A stretch of DNA of 64,000 nt from Haloarcula limicola (GCF_010119205.1 NZ_WRXM01000001.1:1758933-1822932); one strand, 5' to 3'. Positions 26,972-36,508 are shown, counted from the stretch's first letter. Notes: generated by a model from the letters alone, not told the origin. Program-made: numbers and translations.

Positions 26972-27520
26972 TCAGCCGGAGAACTGGTGGTACTCCAGTC
27001 CCTTGTGCTTCATCTCGTTGTGCTTGCGTTCGAGGAAGGAGTAGACGGAGCCGTGTGGCGCGCCGTCCAACAGCATCTCGGCGGCCTCTCGCACCGCGTC
27101 GACCTGCTCCGGGCCGCCGATGATGCCGAGCGTCGACCCGTAGATGACGACCGACGCGCCGGATAGCTCCTGCATGAGTTCGCGCGTGCGCCCGCCTTCG
27201 CCGATGAGTCGACCCTTCTGTCGCCGGAAGTCGTTCTTGTTCCGGGAGGCCGCCTCGATGTCGATGAGTTCGAACAGCATCATGTCGTCTTCGAGCAGGG
27301 CGAGCGCGTCCTCGGGCGCGAACCCGCGACCGATGGCCTTCACGATGTCCGGCCCCTTCAGCGCCGTCACGGGGTCGCCGACGGTGTCGACCTTCACCGT
27401 GCCGTCCTCTGAGTCGATGTCGAGTCGCACCTCCGCTCGCTCCTCGATCTCGCGCATGGTCTCACCACCCTCGCCGATCAGCACACCGATTCGGTCCTGC
27501 GGAATCTTCACGTGCTTCAT
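26972..27520 (-). CDS. KH-domain RNA-binding protein (Dim2/Pno1-like)
   Basis: The 182-residue protein has two KH domains with GEGG loops at 16-19 and 107-110. Archaeal Dim2-like proteins bind the 3' end of 16S rRNA and help small-subunit maturation. It lies downstream of the RIO1 kinase gene, a known partner in the same process. A TATA-like TCTTAAAC (27550-27557, minus strand) suggests that it also has its own promoter. The ATG at 27520 is preferred to the longer frame that runs into the RIO1 gene. Confidence 0.85.
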   Translation of the reverse strand: MKHVKIPQDRIGVLIGEGGETMREIEERAEVRLDIDSEDGTVKVDTVGDPVTALKGPDIVKAIGRGFAPEDALALLEDDMMLFELIDIEAASRNKNDFRRQKGRLIGEGGRTRELMQELSGASVVIYGSTLGIIGGPEQVDAVREAAEMLLDGAPHGSVYSFLERKHNEMKHKGLEYHQFSG

Positions 27521-27590
27521 AATATACTGGGTGTTAGGGGGTTCTGCCTGTTTAAGACTTCGGCGGTAACGGCTACCAAAACACAGGGCG

Positions 27591-28529
27591 TCACTCTCCG
27601 TTTCGGTCGGCTGGCGTCCCCTGCGGCACGGCGTCGTCGTCGCTCCCCGGCGCGGTGTCCTCCTCGTCCTCGGGCGTCGCGTACTCGCGGACGTACGCAA
27701 GCAGCTCCTCCGGCGTGGCGTCGACGCCCTGTCTGGCGAAGAAGTTGGCGACGTTGCGACAGTCCCGCTCTAAGAACTCCTCGGCGTTGGGGTGGTGAAC
27801 CGTAACCGCCTGCCCGAGGTCGATGATATAGAGCTGCCCCTCGTGGAAGACGACGTTGTACTCGGAGAGGTCGCCGTGGACGAGGCCGGCGTCGTAGAGG
27901 CGGCGGACGTACTCCTTGACGACCTCGTAGGCCGTCTCCGGGTTCTCGATGTGGACCTCGTTGAGCCGCTTCGCTCGCCCCTCCTCGGTCCCGAGATACT
28001 CCATGACGAGGACGTTTCGCTCGACGGCAATGGGCTTCGGCGTCCGGACGCCGGCCCGGCGAGCGCGTTTCAGATTCGACGACTCCTTGCGGACCCACGC
28101 GGTGACGACCTTCTTCTTATCCGAGCCGATGCCCTCGAAGCGCGGGTCGCCGTCGAGGTAGCCGCGCATGTCGGTGAAGTCTGAGGCGTTGATGCGATAC
28201 ACCTTCACCGCGACCTCCTCGTCGTCGGACAGCGCCGTGTAGACGTTCGCCTCCTTCCCCGTGGAGATGGGGCCCCCGAAGGCGTCGATGTGGCCGTCCT
28301 GGACGAGTTTGTACAGCGCGCCGTAGGTGGCGTCGTCGAAGACGCTGGCCTCGACCTTGAACTGGTCAGCGTCCTTGATCCGCTTGCGGAACTCGCTGAA
28401 CTCGCGGTCCCGCTTCCGGGCGATGCGGTCGGCCTCGGTGTCGGAGACGTCGATCTCCTCCCACTCGTCGCCGACGCCCTCGGCCTCGTCGGTGTCGAGC
28501 AGGCCGAACTCCGCCTCGCCGTCGCTCAC
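27591..28529 (-). CDS. rio1: RIO1-type serine protein kinase
   Basis: The 312-residue kinase has STGKEANVY at 89-97 in place of a glycine loop, K109 in VAVKVY, the catalytic loop HGDLSEYN at 218-225 with D220, and metal-binding IIDLGQAV with D237. The acidic C-terminal tail is typical for haloarchaea. RIO1 acts late in small ribosomal subunit assembly. It lies between eIF1A and the KH gene on one strand, forming a translation and ribosome-biogenesis cluster. Confidence 0.93.
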   Translation of the reverse strand: MSDGEAEFGLLDTDEAEGVGDEWEEIDVSDTEADRIARKRDREFSEFRKRIKDADQFKVEASVFDDATYGALYKLVQDGHIDAFGGPISTGKEANVYTALSDDEEVAVKVYRINASDFTDMRGYLDGDPRFEGIGSDKKKVVTAWVRKESSNLKRARRAGVRTPKPIAVERNVLVMEYLGTEEGRAKRLNEVHIENPETAYEVVKEYVRRLYDAGLVHGDLSEYNVVFHEGQLYIIDLGQAVTVHHPNAEEFLERDCRNVANFFARQGVDATPEELLAYVREYATPEDEEDTAPGSDDDAVPQGTPADRNGE

Positions 28530-28571
28530 GTCCGGGCCTCCGTCGGTGCTGTGGGGCGGTGCATTACGGCG

Positions 28572-28859
28572 CTACTCCTGGATGTGTCCCTCCTCGCGCA
28601 GCTGGTCGGCGTCCTGCTTCTCGTAGCGCCACGTGATGTCGGCCTTCTCGTCCTGCCAGTCCCACGGCGAGACGAGCACCACGTCGTCTTCCCGGATCCA
28701 GATCCGTTTCTGCATCTTGCCCGGAATCCGGGCTGTGCGCTCTGTCCCGTCCATACAGCGTACCTTCACGCGGTTGGCCCCGAGCATGTTCGTGACGACG
28801 GCGAACACCTCGTCGTCGTCGGGCATCCGCAGGTCCTTTCGGCCTTCGTTGTCGCTCAT
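28572..28859 (-). CDS. eif1A: Translation initiation factor aIF1A
   Basis: The 95-residue OB-fold protein contains [21 protein letters not shown] and [20 protein letters not shown], the conserved S1-like core of eIF1A. It binds the A site of the small subunit during start-codon selection. The ATG at 28859 is supported by a TATA-like box (minus strand AACTTAAC at 28885-28892) about 29 bases upstream. It is the first gene of the aIF1A-RIO1-KH set. Confidence 0.95.
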   Translation of the reverse strand: MSDNEGRKDLRMPDDDEVFAVVTNMLGANRVKVRCMDGTERTARIPGKMQKRIWIREDDVVLVSPWDWQDEKADITWRYEKQDADQLREEGHIQE

Positions 28860-28965
28860 GTCTGCCCGTTCGGTCCGGGGAGGGTTAAGTTTTGTACGAT
28901 TTTGCCGTGGCCGCCCTCGGCCGCGAGTGGTAAGGCCCAAGGTTCGGCCGCCGCAACCGCCGCCA

Positions 28966-29379
28966 ATGACTTACACGCTGCCCGCCGACGCCGCCGACTG
29001 GGCGACGGCCTGGCGCGACCGCATCAACGACCGCGAGGGGTTCGAGACCGCCACGGCCGACTTCGACGCGACGTTCCGATTCGAGATGCGCGCCGACGAC
29101 ACCTACGACGGCGACCCGGTCAACTTCCGCGTGACCGTCGCCGACGGGGTCTGTACCGAGGCGACCGTCGCCGACGCGAGCGCCGACTACGACTTCGCCC
29201 TGCGCGGCCCCTACGAGGCGTGGGTGGCGATGCTCGAAGGCGAACTCGACGTCTCGGAGTCGGTGATGAACGGTACCTTCGACGTCGAGGGGAACACGAT
29301 GACGCTGCTGCGCCGACAGGACGCCATCACCGAGATGATCGCGGCCGCCCAGAACGTCGACACCGAGTTCGCGTACTGA
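28966..29379 (+). CDS. SCP2 sterol-binding-like domain protein
   Basis: The 137-residue protein has the SCP2-like alternating pattern: [42 protein letters not shown] and [20 protein letters not shown]. Such domains bind lipids or acyl chains and often sit next to fatty-acid genes. The ligand here is unknown. The ATG at 28966 is chosen over a far upstream start that lies antisense to aIF1A. Confidence 0.75.
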   Translation: MTYTLPADAADWATAWRDRINDREGFETATADFDATFRFEMRADDTYDGDPVNFRVTVADGVCTEATVADASADYDFALRGPYEAWVAMLEGELDVSESVMNGTFDVEGNTMTLLRRQDAITEMIAAAQNVDTEFAY

Positions 29380-29417
29380 CCGACGGGCTTTTGTCCGCCC
29401 GCCGGACCAACACGGGT

Positions 29418-29621
29418 ATGCTCGACAAACTCGGCGTCGCCGGAATCGCCGGCGTCGTCACCCTGTTCGGCGGTATCGCACTGGTCGCGTGGCAGAACCT
29501 GATCCTCGCGGCCGGCCTCGCACTCGTCGTCGGCGGCATGGGGCTCATCGTCTACGGACTCGTCACCAGCCTGCTGGCCTCCTTCGGCATGGGCGGTGGG
29601 ATGGGCGGCGGGATGCCCTAG
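29418..29621 (+). CDS. Small two-helix membrane protein with Gly-Met tail
   Basis: The 67-residue protein has two hydrophobic helices (about 6-27 and 29-53) and ends in a [12 protein letters not shown] tail. A similar small family occurs in haloarchaea, with unknown function. It probably follows the SCP2 gene in one transcript, 38 bases downstream. Its TAG stop is shared as CTAG with the converging kinase gene. Confidence 0.6.
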   Translation: MLDKLGVAGIAGVVTLFGGIALVAWQNLILAAGLALVVGGMGLIVYGLVTSLLASFGMGGGMGGGMP

Positions 29622-30622
29622 GCCGCCCCGCGGAGGTCGAACTCGAAGCGCGCGCCGCCGTCGGTCCCCTCGGTCACGGTCACCGACCAGCCGTGGGCCT
29701 CGGTGATGGTGCGTACGATGTAGAGGCCGAACCCGGTCCCCCCGTCGCTGTGGCTGATGCCGGGGCCGAAGACGTCCTCGCGGTCCGCGGGGTCGATACC
29801 CGGGCCGTCGTCCTCGACGGCGAACCCCCGCTCGGTGGCGAGGACGCGAACCGTCACCGGACTGCGCTCCGTCGAACCGTGGTCCACGCAGTTTCGAAAC
29901 AGGTTCTCGAACAGCCGACGGAGCCGTTTCGCGTCGGCGTCGACCGTCAGCTCGCTCGGCAGTTCGAGCGTCTCGCCGTCGATCTCGACAGTCTCCCACG
30001 CCTCGCGTGCGACGACCACCACGTCGATAGGCATTACGTCGGCCGCCAGCGTCCCCTCGCGGGTCGCGGTCCGCACGTCCTCGATGATGTGTTCCATCCG
30101 CTCGTGCGCGGCCGCGATATCGGCGAGATGGTCCCGCTCGCCCGTCGTCTGCATCAGTTCGAGGTGGCCGTTGGCGACCGCCAGCGGGCTGCGCAGGTCG
30201 TGAGCGAGGATGTCGGCGAACTCCTCTAAGCGCTCGTTCTGCTTGGCGAGGTGCCAGGCCTGTTCGCGCCGGTCGGTCACGTCGCGGCCGACGCCGGCGA
30301 AACCCAGGATCGACCCGTCCTCCTCGGTGAGGAGCCGCCCGGTCAACTCGAAGCGGACTCGCCCCTGGGTCGTCTCCGCCCACGCCTCGACGAGCGTCTC
30401 GCCGCTCTCGAAGATGTCGGCCATCGCCGCTTCGACGGCCGGTCGATCGGCTTCCTCGAAGAACTCCGTCGGGAGCATCCCGTCGAGTTCCGCGTCGCTC
30501 AGGCCGAACAGTTCGTTCAATCGCCGGTTCCAGTGTATCAGTCGCCCGCCCGCGTCGTAGACGTAGAACACGTCGTCTAACGTATCCAGAGCGCGTTCGA
30601 GCACGCGGCCGTCCCCCGCCAT
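29618..30622 (-). CDS. PAS-domain sensor histidine kinase (orphan, soluble)
   Basis: The 334-residue kinase has a PAS domain (about 8-118, DDVFYVYDAGGRLIHWN), a HisKA helix pair with the phospho-acceptor in ILAHDLRSPLAV, and a HATPase domain with LFRNCVDHG (N box), VEDDGPGID (G1) and GTGFGLYIV (G2). No membrane segments are present, so it should sense a cytoplasmic signal through the PAS pocket. No response regulator gene is nearby. Confidence 0.88.
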   Translation of the reverse strand: MAGDGRVLERALDTLDDVFYVYDAGGRLIHWNRRLNELFGLSDAELDGMLPTEFFEEADRPAVEAAMADIFESGETLVEAWAETTQGRVRFELTGRLLTEEDGSILGFAGVGRDVTDRREQAWHLAKQNERLEEFADILAHDLRSPLAVANGHLELMQTTGERDHLADIAAAHERMEHIIEDVRTATREGTLAADVMPIDVVVVAREAWETVEIDGETLELPSELTVDADAKRLRRLFENLFRNCVDHGSTERSPVTVRVLATERGFAVEDDGPGIDPADREDVFGPGISHSDGGTGFGLYIVRTITEAHGWSVTVTEGTDGGARFEFDLRGAA

Positions 30623-30733
30623 ACGCGAGATAGGCGACTATGGGTATTCAATTATTCGCAGAATATCTCGGGTGAGAATGCCTGCAAAAGGCGTATAGCC
30701 TGTCGGCGAGTGAGCACGAAGGTTTACTTCGCT

Positions 30734-30963
30734 CGCGCCCCTCGCTACTGCTCGCGGTTATCGCCGCTCGTCATCGGAGACCCCTCCCTCCGGTCGGCGT
30801 CTCCCTACTGCTCACGGGTCGTCCCTCCCCGTTCGCTTTCCGAGGGCCGCTCCCTTCGGTCGCGCCCCTCGCTACTGCTCGCGGCTATCGCCGCTCGCCA
30901 TCGGAGACCCCTCCCTCCGGTCGGCGTCTCCCTACTGCTCGCGGGTCGTTCCTCCCCGCTCGC
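30734..30963. repeat. Two tandem copies of a 103-base intergenic repeat
   Basis: Copy 1 spans 30734-30836 and copy 2 spans 30861-30963, period 127 bases, separated by 24 bases. I count five differences, all transitions. The unit includes CCTCCCTCCGGTCGGCG and CTACTGCTC twice. The surrounding 381-base gap (30623-31003) holds no convincing gene; a plus-strand frame across it is low-complexity Arg/Ser. It lies just downstream of the DUF460 gene. Confidence 0.75.
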
Positions 30964-31003
30964 ACTACGTGGTTCTCGCTCACTTCGTTCGCTCCGAACC
31001 ACG

Positions 31004-32977
31004 CTACTCCTCTCCCGCGGACCCCGCCCGATGCTCGCTGATTATCTGATCGACCATCGCCGTGTTCTGTTCTTTCTCGCGGTCTTCGGCCCGGTCCTCC
31101 CAGTCTTCGATGGCCGCCTCGACCTCCCGTTCGCGGGCGATGGCGAGTTCGTCCACTTCCTGTACCGCGACCATATCGGCGGGAGCGACCGGAATGTCGT
31201 GTTCGAACAGCACCTCGTCGGCGGCGTCCGAGAGGTTGCCGTTCCGTAGGACGACGCGGGGACCGATGTCGGCGAGTCGCTGTGCCGTCGACCGGCCCGC
31301 GCCCGAGGCGTCGCGGAACAGCAGCACGTCGCCTTCAGCGAGCCCGAACCGCTCGTCGGCGTCGTCGATGGCGTCCCGCGTGAACTGGTCGACGACTTTC
31401 ACCGGAACCAACCCCTCCTGTTTCTCGGAGACATCGGCGAAGTTCGAGTGGTCCAGTTTCCAGAGCGATTTCAGGCGTTCGAGTTTGGCCGCCAGTTCCT
31501 CGCGTCGCTCCTGTTCCTCCTCGACCTTGCGTTCCAGCGCGTCGTTGCGCCGCTCTAATCTGGTGACCTCGCGGTCCTTCCGGACCTCGCGGCGACCCTC
31601 CTGTCTGGCCTTCTCCAGTTGCTTGTCCTTCTCGTCGAGCCGGTCGTCTTTCTGCCGGATGGTCTCCTTGAGGTCCTCGACGTGTCCTTCGAGGCGGTCG
31701 ATGCGGGCCTCCAGTCGCTGTATCTCCTTTTCCTCCTCGGTGAGTTCGCGCGGTTGGTGATCGGTGGCCGCCTCCTCGCTCTCGTCCTCGCCTTCGAGGT
31801 CCCGGAGGACGGCCTCGACGGATTCCTCGCCGGCGACGACGCGGTCGACGACGTGCCCGACCTCGTGCTGGGGCGGCACCTTCTCGGCGACGCGGTCGAA
31901 CTGGCTCTCGTGGTGGTCGAAGGCGTACAGCGCTGCGGCCATCGCGTCCCGCTCGTGGTCGTTCTCGTAGCGCTCCTCGCGGGTCCGGTGTTTCTTCTCG
32001 TCGACCGGCAGGTCGCGTTCGGGCTCCCAGCCGGCGGCGTCGAACGACCGGCGGAACTTCTCGACGGTCTCCGGCATCGGCGTCACATCGGCGGCGAGGA
32101 CGACCGGCCGCCCGCGTTCGATGATCCACTCGATGACGTCCGCGCGGTCGTTCGTCCGCGAGGAGTAGACGTCGAGCACCTCGCCGTCCAAGCCGACGAT
32201 GGCGACCGCCGTCGTCGTCCCGGGGTCGACGCCGACGACGACGTGGTCCCGTCGCTTCGCCAGCGGCCGGAACTCGATGCCGTCCCGGCGGACCCGCTCC
32301 ATCTCGACGCGCGTATCGCCCGAGCGATGGGTAGAGACGGGGATGTCGCTCGGTCGCCCCTCGACGCGGAAGACGGCGTTCGAGAAGCCGCCGTACTTCT
32401 CGGTGACCTCGCGTTCGTACTCCAGGCCCGCCGCGTCGAGTTCGGACTCGACCTCGCGAGCCTGCTTCTTCACCGCCCCGTGGATGCGCCGCGTGTATCG
32501 GTCCTCCGACCACCCACCCTTCCCCGTCGAGCGGCCGCGAGAGACCTTGACCTCGGTGGTGTCGGTGAAGGCCGACACCTCCTGCCCGACGTTGGCCGCG
32601 GCGAGTCGGGCGGCGGCTTCCGCTTCCTTCATGGGTTTCTTGCCGTAGGGGACGCCGTGTCGCTTGGCGACCCGCGAGAGCGGTTCCGGTCGCTCGTCGC
32701 CGGTCACCTGCACCAGCATCGTCTCGTCGGGTAGCGTCCCGAGGAAGTGGACCAACTGGTCCTTGTCGGCGGCCAGTTCGTACATGTTGTCCGTGGCGAC
32801 GATGGCCGGTTCCTCGTCGTCGATTCGCCGACGGAGCTTTCGCCGCGACACCACGTCCCGCTGGATGCCTTCGCCGTCGTAGACCACCAGCGCGTAGGAG
32901 GGCGCGTCCCCGCGGACGTCCCCGCTCTGGATGTCGACCCCGAAGACGACGGCGTCGAGCGCTGCCGTGCGGTTCAC
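31004..32977 (-). CDS. DUF460-family protein with RNase H-like folds and coiled coil
   Basis: The 657-residue protein is archaea-specific. FGVDIQSGD (12-20) and VVVGVDPGTTT (246-256) both look like strand 1 of RNase H-like folds. For the second fold, D251, D297 in AADVTP and D344 in ENDHERDAM could form a RuvC-like acidic set. Residues about 420-530 are a long charged coiled coil. The C-terminal 120 residues contain EGDVLLFRDASGAGRSTA. It is a predicted nuclease or nucleic-acid scaffold; no activity is established. Confidence 0.8.
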   Translation of the reverse strand: MNRTAALDAVVFGVDIQSGDVRGDAPSYALVVYDGEGIQRDVVSRRKLRRRIDDEEPAIVATDNMYELAADKDQLVHFLGTLPDETMLVQVTGDERPEPLSRVAKRHGVPYGKKPMKEAEAAARLAAANVGQEVSAFTDTTEVKVSRGRSTGKGGWSEDRYTRRIHGAVKKQAREVESELDAAGLEYEREVTEKYGGFSNAVFRVEGRPSDIPVSTHRSGDTRVEMERVRRDGIEFRPLAKRRDHVVVGVDPGTTTAVAIVGLDGEVLDVYSSRTNDRADVIEWIIERGRPVVLAADVTPMPETVEKFRRSFDAAGWEPERDLPVDEKKHRTREERYENDHERDAMAAALYAFDHHESQFDRVAEKVPPQHEVGHVVDRVVAGEESVEAVLRDLEGEDESEEAATDHQPRELTEEEKEIQRLEARIDRLEGHVEDLKETIRQKDDRLDEKDKQLEKARQEGRREVRKDREVTRLERRNDALERKVEEEQERREELAAKLERLKSLWKLDHSNFADVSEKQEGLVPVKVVDQFTRDAIDDADERFGLAEGDVLLFRDASGAGRSTAQRLADIGPRVVLRNGNLSDAADEVLFEHDIPVAPADMVAVQEVDELAIAREREVEAAIEDWEDRAEDREKEQNTAMVDQIISEHRAGSAGEE

Positions 32978-33019
32978 GCCACGCTATAGCGGGCGAGTGA
33001 TGATAAATCCGTCCCGGGC

Positions 33020-34951
33020 CTACTTCCCGAGGAACTCGACGTCGCGGAGCTCGACCTGTGCCCCGCCGGCGTCGCTCTCAGTCAGTCGACAGTCCCAGCC
33101 GTAGACGTCGGCGACCTCGCGGACGAAGGCGAGTCCGAGCCCCGTCCCCCGCCCGTCGCCCGTCGTCGTGTACCCCTCCTCGAAGACCCGTTCTCGGTCG
33201 GATTCGGGGACGCCGACGCCGTCGTCCGCGACCGAGAACCCGTCCGACAGCCGCTCGACGCGAACGGTGACGTCGTCTCCACCGTGCGTGATAGCGTTCT
33301 CGAAGAGGTTCCGAAACAGGTGCCGAACGTACGTCTCGTCGGCCGCCACCTCGCCGTCGACGTCGACCGACAGCGCCGCGGCACACGTCTCGACGTCCGC
33401 CCACGCGTCCCGCGCCACGTCGGCGAGCGAAACGGGCTCCCGTTCGCCCGTCGCGCCGTCGCCTCGGGTCAGCAAGAGCATGATATCGACCATCTCCTCG
33501 ATGCGGTCGAAGGCCTCTTCGACGTACTCTACCGCCTCCGGATTCTCGTCGGTCGACAGCTGCTGGCTGTATATCTGGCCGATGGTGACCGGGTTGCGGA
33601 TCTCGTGGGCGAGCATGCTCGCGAAGCTCTCCAGTTGCTCGTTTGACTGCTCCAGTTCCTCGATGGTCTCTTCGAGTTTGCGCTCGCGCTTGATCCGGTC
33701 GGAGATATCGCGGAAGTACACCGAGATACCGGACTCGGAGGGGTAGAGATTCGCCTCGACCCAGAAGTCGAGCGTGTCGTAGTAGAGCTCGTAGCTCGTC
33801 GGTTTCTGTTCGTCGCGCGCGGTGTGAAAGGCGTCCCAGACCTCGTCGATCTCGGCGGCCGAGGGGAAGACGTCCCAGAGGTTCTCGCCGACGAGCTCCT
33901 CCTCGGAGTGCTGGAGCAGCTCCTCGGCGCGCGCGTTGACGTGGGTGAATCGGAACTCCTCATCGAGCGCGTAGAAGGCGTCGGTGATGCGGGTCAGGAT
34001 CTCTTCGAACTCGCCTTCGAGGCGGAGTCGGTCGGTGATGTCGGTGAACGTGAAAACGGCCCGACCGCCGTCGTCGTCATCGTCGTCGGTCCCCAGCGGC
34101 GATCCGTTGACCGACACCCAGACGCGCCGGCCGTCGGGTTTGCGCAAGCCGAGTTCCGCGTCGAAGATAGGTTCGCCGGACTCCACGACCCTGTTGAACG
34201 GCAGTTCCTCGGCCGGTAACGGGTCGCCCTGCGTGTCGACGAGGTCCCACCGCGAGTCGTCGTGAGAGAACAGTTCGAGTTCGTCTCGGCTCCGACCGTA
34301 GATCTCCTCCGCGCGCTCGTTCGCGAACTCGATGGTCCCGTCGGCTCCGACGATGACGATGCCGACCGGGCTGGTCTCGATAATCTGGGACTTGAGCAAC
34401 TTCTCGGCTTCGAGACGGCGTCTCGTTCGCCGATTCTCGACTGTCGTGCTGAGGACGTTGCTGACGTTGTGGACGAAGCTAACGTCGGGGTCCGTGAAGT
34501 GCCCCGCCGTCGTCGAGTAAACGCCGAGTACTCCCCACGGCTCGTCGACCGACCCGATAATGGCCGTGATCCCGCTCTCGACGCCGCGTTCGTCGAGTAA
34601 CTCGGTCGTAGCGAACCGCTCGTCCCGCCGGCAGTCCTCGACGAGGACCGGGTCGCCGGTTCGGAGCGTATAGCCCGCCTGTAACTCCGACCGAGTCGGT
34701 GTCGTCGCCGTCCCGACGTGGTCAGCTTCCCAGCCGGCACCACCCCAGAGACGGAGCGCGTCGTCCGCCGATCGCAACTCGAAGACGCCGCTGTACTCGG
34801 CGTGCAGCGTCTCGGCGACGGCGTCCGCCGCGTCCCGCAGTAGCCGGTCGAGGTCGTCGGTTTCGAGCGCCAGCTGGCCGATCTCGGCGACGACTTCCTG
34901 TCGACGGATGTGTCCACCTGCCCCATCCTCCGTCTCGGACGGCGATCCCAT
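33020..34951 (-). CDS. GAF-PAS-PAS sensor histidine kinase (orphan, soluble)
   Basis: The 643-residue protein shows a GAF domain (about 20-165, AVAETLHAEYSGVFEL), a PAS near 185-300 (GIVIVGADGTIEFANERA), a second PAS near 310-425 (ITDAFYALDEEFRFTHVN), a HisKA with SMLAHEIRNPVTIG, and a HATPase with LFENAITHGG, ADDGVGVPES and GTGLGLAFV. It has no membrane helices. No cognate response regulator is linked. The ligand is unknown. Confidence 0.88.
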   Translation of the reverse strand: MGSPSETEDGAGGHIRRQEVVAEIGQLALETDDLDRLLRDAADAVAETLHAEYSGVFELRSADDALRLWGGAGWEADHVGTATTPTRSELQAGYTLRTGDPVLVEDCRRDERFATTELLDERGVESGITAIIGSVDEPWGVLGVYSTTAGHFTDPDVSFVHNVSNVLSTTVENRRTRRRLEAEKLLKSQIIETSPVGIVIVGADGTIEFANERAEEIYGRSRDELELFSHDDSRWDLVDTQGDPLPAEELPFNRVVESGEPIFDAELGLRKPDGRRVWVSVNGSPLGTDDDDDDGGRAVFTFTDITDRLRLEGEFEEILTRITDAFYALDEEFRFTHVNARAEELLQHSEEELVGENLWDVFPSAAEIDEVWDAFHTARDEQKPTSYELYYDTLDFWVEANLYPSESGISVYFRDISDRIKRERKLEETIEELEQSNEQLESFASMLAHEIRNPVTIGQIYSQQLSTDENPEAVEYVEEAFDRIEEMVDIMLLLTRGDGATGEREPVSLADVARDAWADVETCAAALSVDVDGEVAADETYVRHLFRNLFENAITHGGDDVTVRVERLSDGFSVADDGVGVPESDRERVFEEGYTTTGDGRGTGLGLAFVREVADVYGWDCRLTESDAGGAQVELRDVEFLGK

Positions 34952-35052
34952 ACCTCGTATTCGTTACTGGGCCGGTGGTAAACCTTTCTCTGCGGTGGAA
35001 CGCGGAGATCTGGGTCCCGGCACGCGGGCGACGGGAAGCTCGGCTGTTCGAC

Positions 35053-35730
35053 TCACCACTCCGCCCGGTCGACCAACCGCGCGAACGCCGACCGTTCGCG
35101 CTCCTCTTTGGTCCGCCGGTCGGCGTCGTCGCGAATCCGGTCTTTCAGCGTCCGCAGAGCCCGGGTATCGACCGCGGCCAGTTCGTTGGCGACCGAACGG
35201 GGGTCCTCGACGACGCGAGAGACGAGTCCCATTCGCAGCGCGGTCTCGGCGTCGATCGTTCGCCCCGACAGCGCGAGGTCCAGGGCCTCGCCCTCGCCGA
35301 CGACGCGCGGGAGGCGAGCGGTGCCGCCCCACGCGCCGAACAGCCCCAGTTTCACGCCGGTTTCGGCGAACGTCGCCTCGGGCGTCGCGACGCGGAGGTC
35401 ACAGGCCAGCGCCAGTTCGACGCCGCCGCCGCGGGCCGCCCCGTCGACGCCGGCGACGACCGCGCCGTCGTAGCGCTCGATGGCCGTCGTCACTCGCTGT
35501 CCCAGCGCGGCGAAGTCGGCTGCATCGTCGCCGTCGAGCCCGCGGACCACGTCGAGGTCAGCGCCGGCACAGAACGCCGCGCCGGCACCGCGGAGGTAGA
35601 CGACCGGTTCCGTCGCGTCCGCCACCGCCGTTTCCAGATCCTCGAGCGCCTCGCGGTCGAGGGCGTTGCGCCGCTCCGGCCGGTCGAAGGTCAGCACGCG
35701 AACGTCCCCGTCGGCCGTCGTCCGGACCAT
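35053..35730 (-). CDS. Enoyl-CoA hydratase/isomerase-family protein
   Basis: The ATG at 35730 gives 225 residues, somewhat shorter than the usual 255-265. The oxyanion-hole segments are present: GAGAAFCAGADLD and GVDGAARGGGVELALACDLR. FAETGVKLGLFGAWGGT follows, where catalytic Glu often lies; only one clear candidate is seen. It acts on acyl-CoA thioesters in the cytoplasm. Substrate is not defined. A frame open to 36180 is antisense to the next gene. Confidence 0.85.
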   Translation of the reverse strand: MVRTTADGDVRVLTFDRPERRNALDREALEDLETAVADATEPVVYLRGAGAAFCAGADLDVVRGLDGDDAADFAALGQRVTTAIERYDGAVVAGVDGAARGGGVELALACDLRVATPEATFAETGVKLGLFGAWGGTARLPRVVGEGEALDLALSGRTIDAETALRMGLVSRVVEDPRSVANELAAVDTRALRTLKDRIRDDADRRTKEERERSAFARLVDRAEW

Positions 35731-35790
35731 GAACTGTCTGTTGCCGGTGTTTCCAAAGGTCTTTGCCCTTCCCTCCGCAACGTCACACCA

Positions 35791-36441
35791 ATGGAGGAAG
35801 TGGCGGCGGTCCGCCGAGCGTCGTTGGCGGCGGTCGAAGACGTCGAACCCGAACGTCTCCGCGAACGCATCGCTGCGCGCCTCGACGACGCCTCGCTCTC
35901 CCCCGGAGTGTTGACGCTCGTCAGCGCCAGCGCCGCCCGCGAGCGCGCCGTCGACCCCGCCGACGGCCACGCCGACCACGCCGCCGGCGTCCAGTTGATC
36001 TACGAGGGACTCCGGCTCACCCGCCAGCTCGCCCGCGACGACCCGTGGACCGCCGGCGACCGCGACGACGCCGACCTCGACATCCTCATCGCCGACATCC
36101 TCGTCTCTCGGGGCTTCTACCTCCTCGCCCGAACCGAGGCCGCCGAGGCCGCCGTCGAGGTCGTCCGCGCGTTCGGCCACGACCAGACCGTCCAGCAGAC
36201 CACCGGCGAGTCGCTGGACGCCAATCTGGAGGCCGACATCTGCGAACTCGCCGCCGTCACCGGCGTCGCCGCCGGCGGCGCCGCACCGACGGCCTCCCTC
36301 CGGGAGTACGCCGCCGCGCTGGCCGACGACGGCCTACCGACGAGCGCCCGTCTCGTCGGCGACGACGTGCTCGACGCGCTGACGACCCGGATCCACCCCG
36401 ACCAGCCGCCGGGCGACGCCGAGGCCGCCGCCGACCACTGA
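35791..36441 (+). CDS. Haloarchaeal helical protein (DUF7114-like)
   Basis: The 216-residue, Ala-rich, mostly helical, acidic protein starts MEEVAAVRRASLAAVEDVEPERL. The segment DADLDILIADILVSRGFYLLARTEAAEAA is reminiscent of the all-helical fold of isoprenoid synthases but lacks clear DDxxD motifs. It is probably a haloarchaea-specific protein of unknown role. It is divergent from the hydratase gene, with 60 bases between starts. Confidence 0.6.
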   Translation: MEEVAAVRRASLAAVEDVEPERLRERIAARLDDASLSPGVLTLVSASAARERAVDPADGHADHAAGVQLIYEGLRLTRQLARDDPWTAGDRDDADLDILIADILVSRGFYLLARTEAAEAAVEVVRAFGHDQTVQQTTGESLDANLEADICELAAVTGVAAGGAAPTASLREYAAALADDGLPTSARLVGDDVLDALTTRIHPDQPPGDAEAAADH

Positions 36442-36508
36442 CAACCATCGCCACGCCGCCCCCGAATCGAAACGAATAAAGACAACTGCCGGCAACAACT
36501 GAGTGCGT

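Noticed and set aside
30734..30963. Possible CRISPR array
   Set aside because: Only two units of 103 bases with one 24-base spacer, and no cas genes; the pattern is a tandem duplication.
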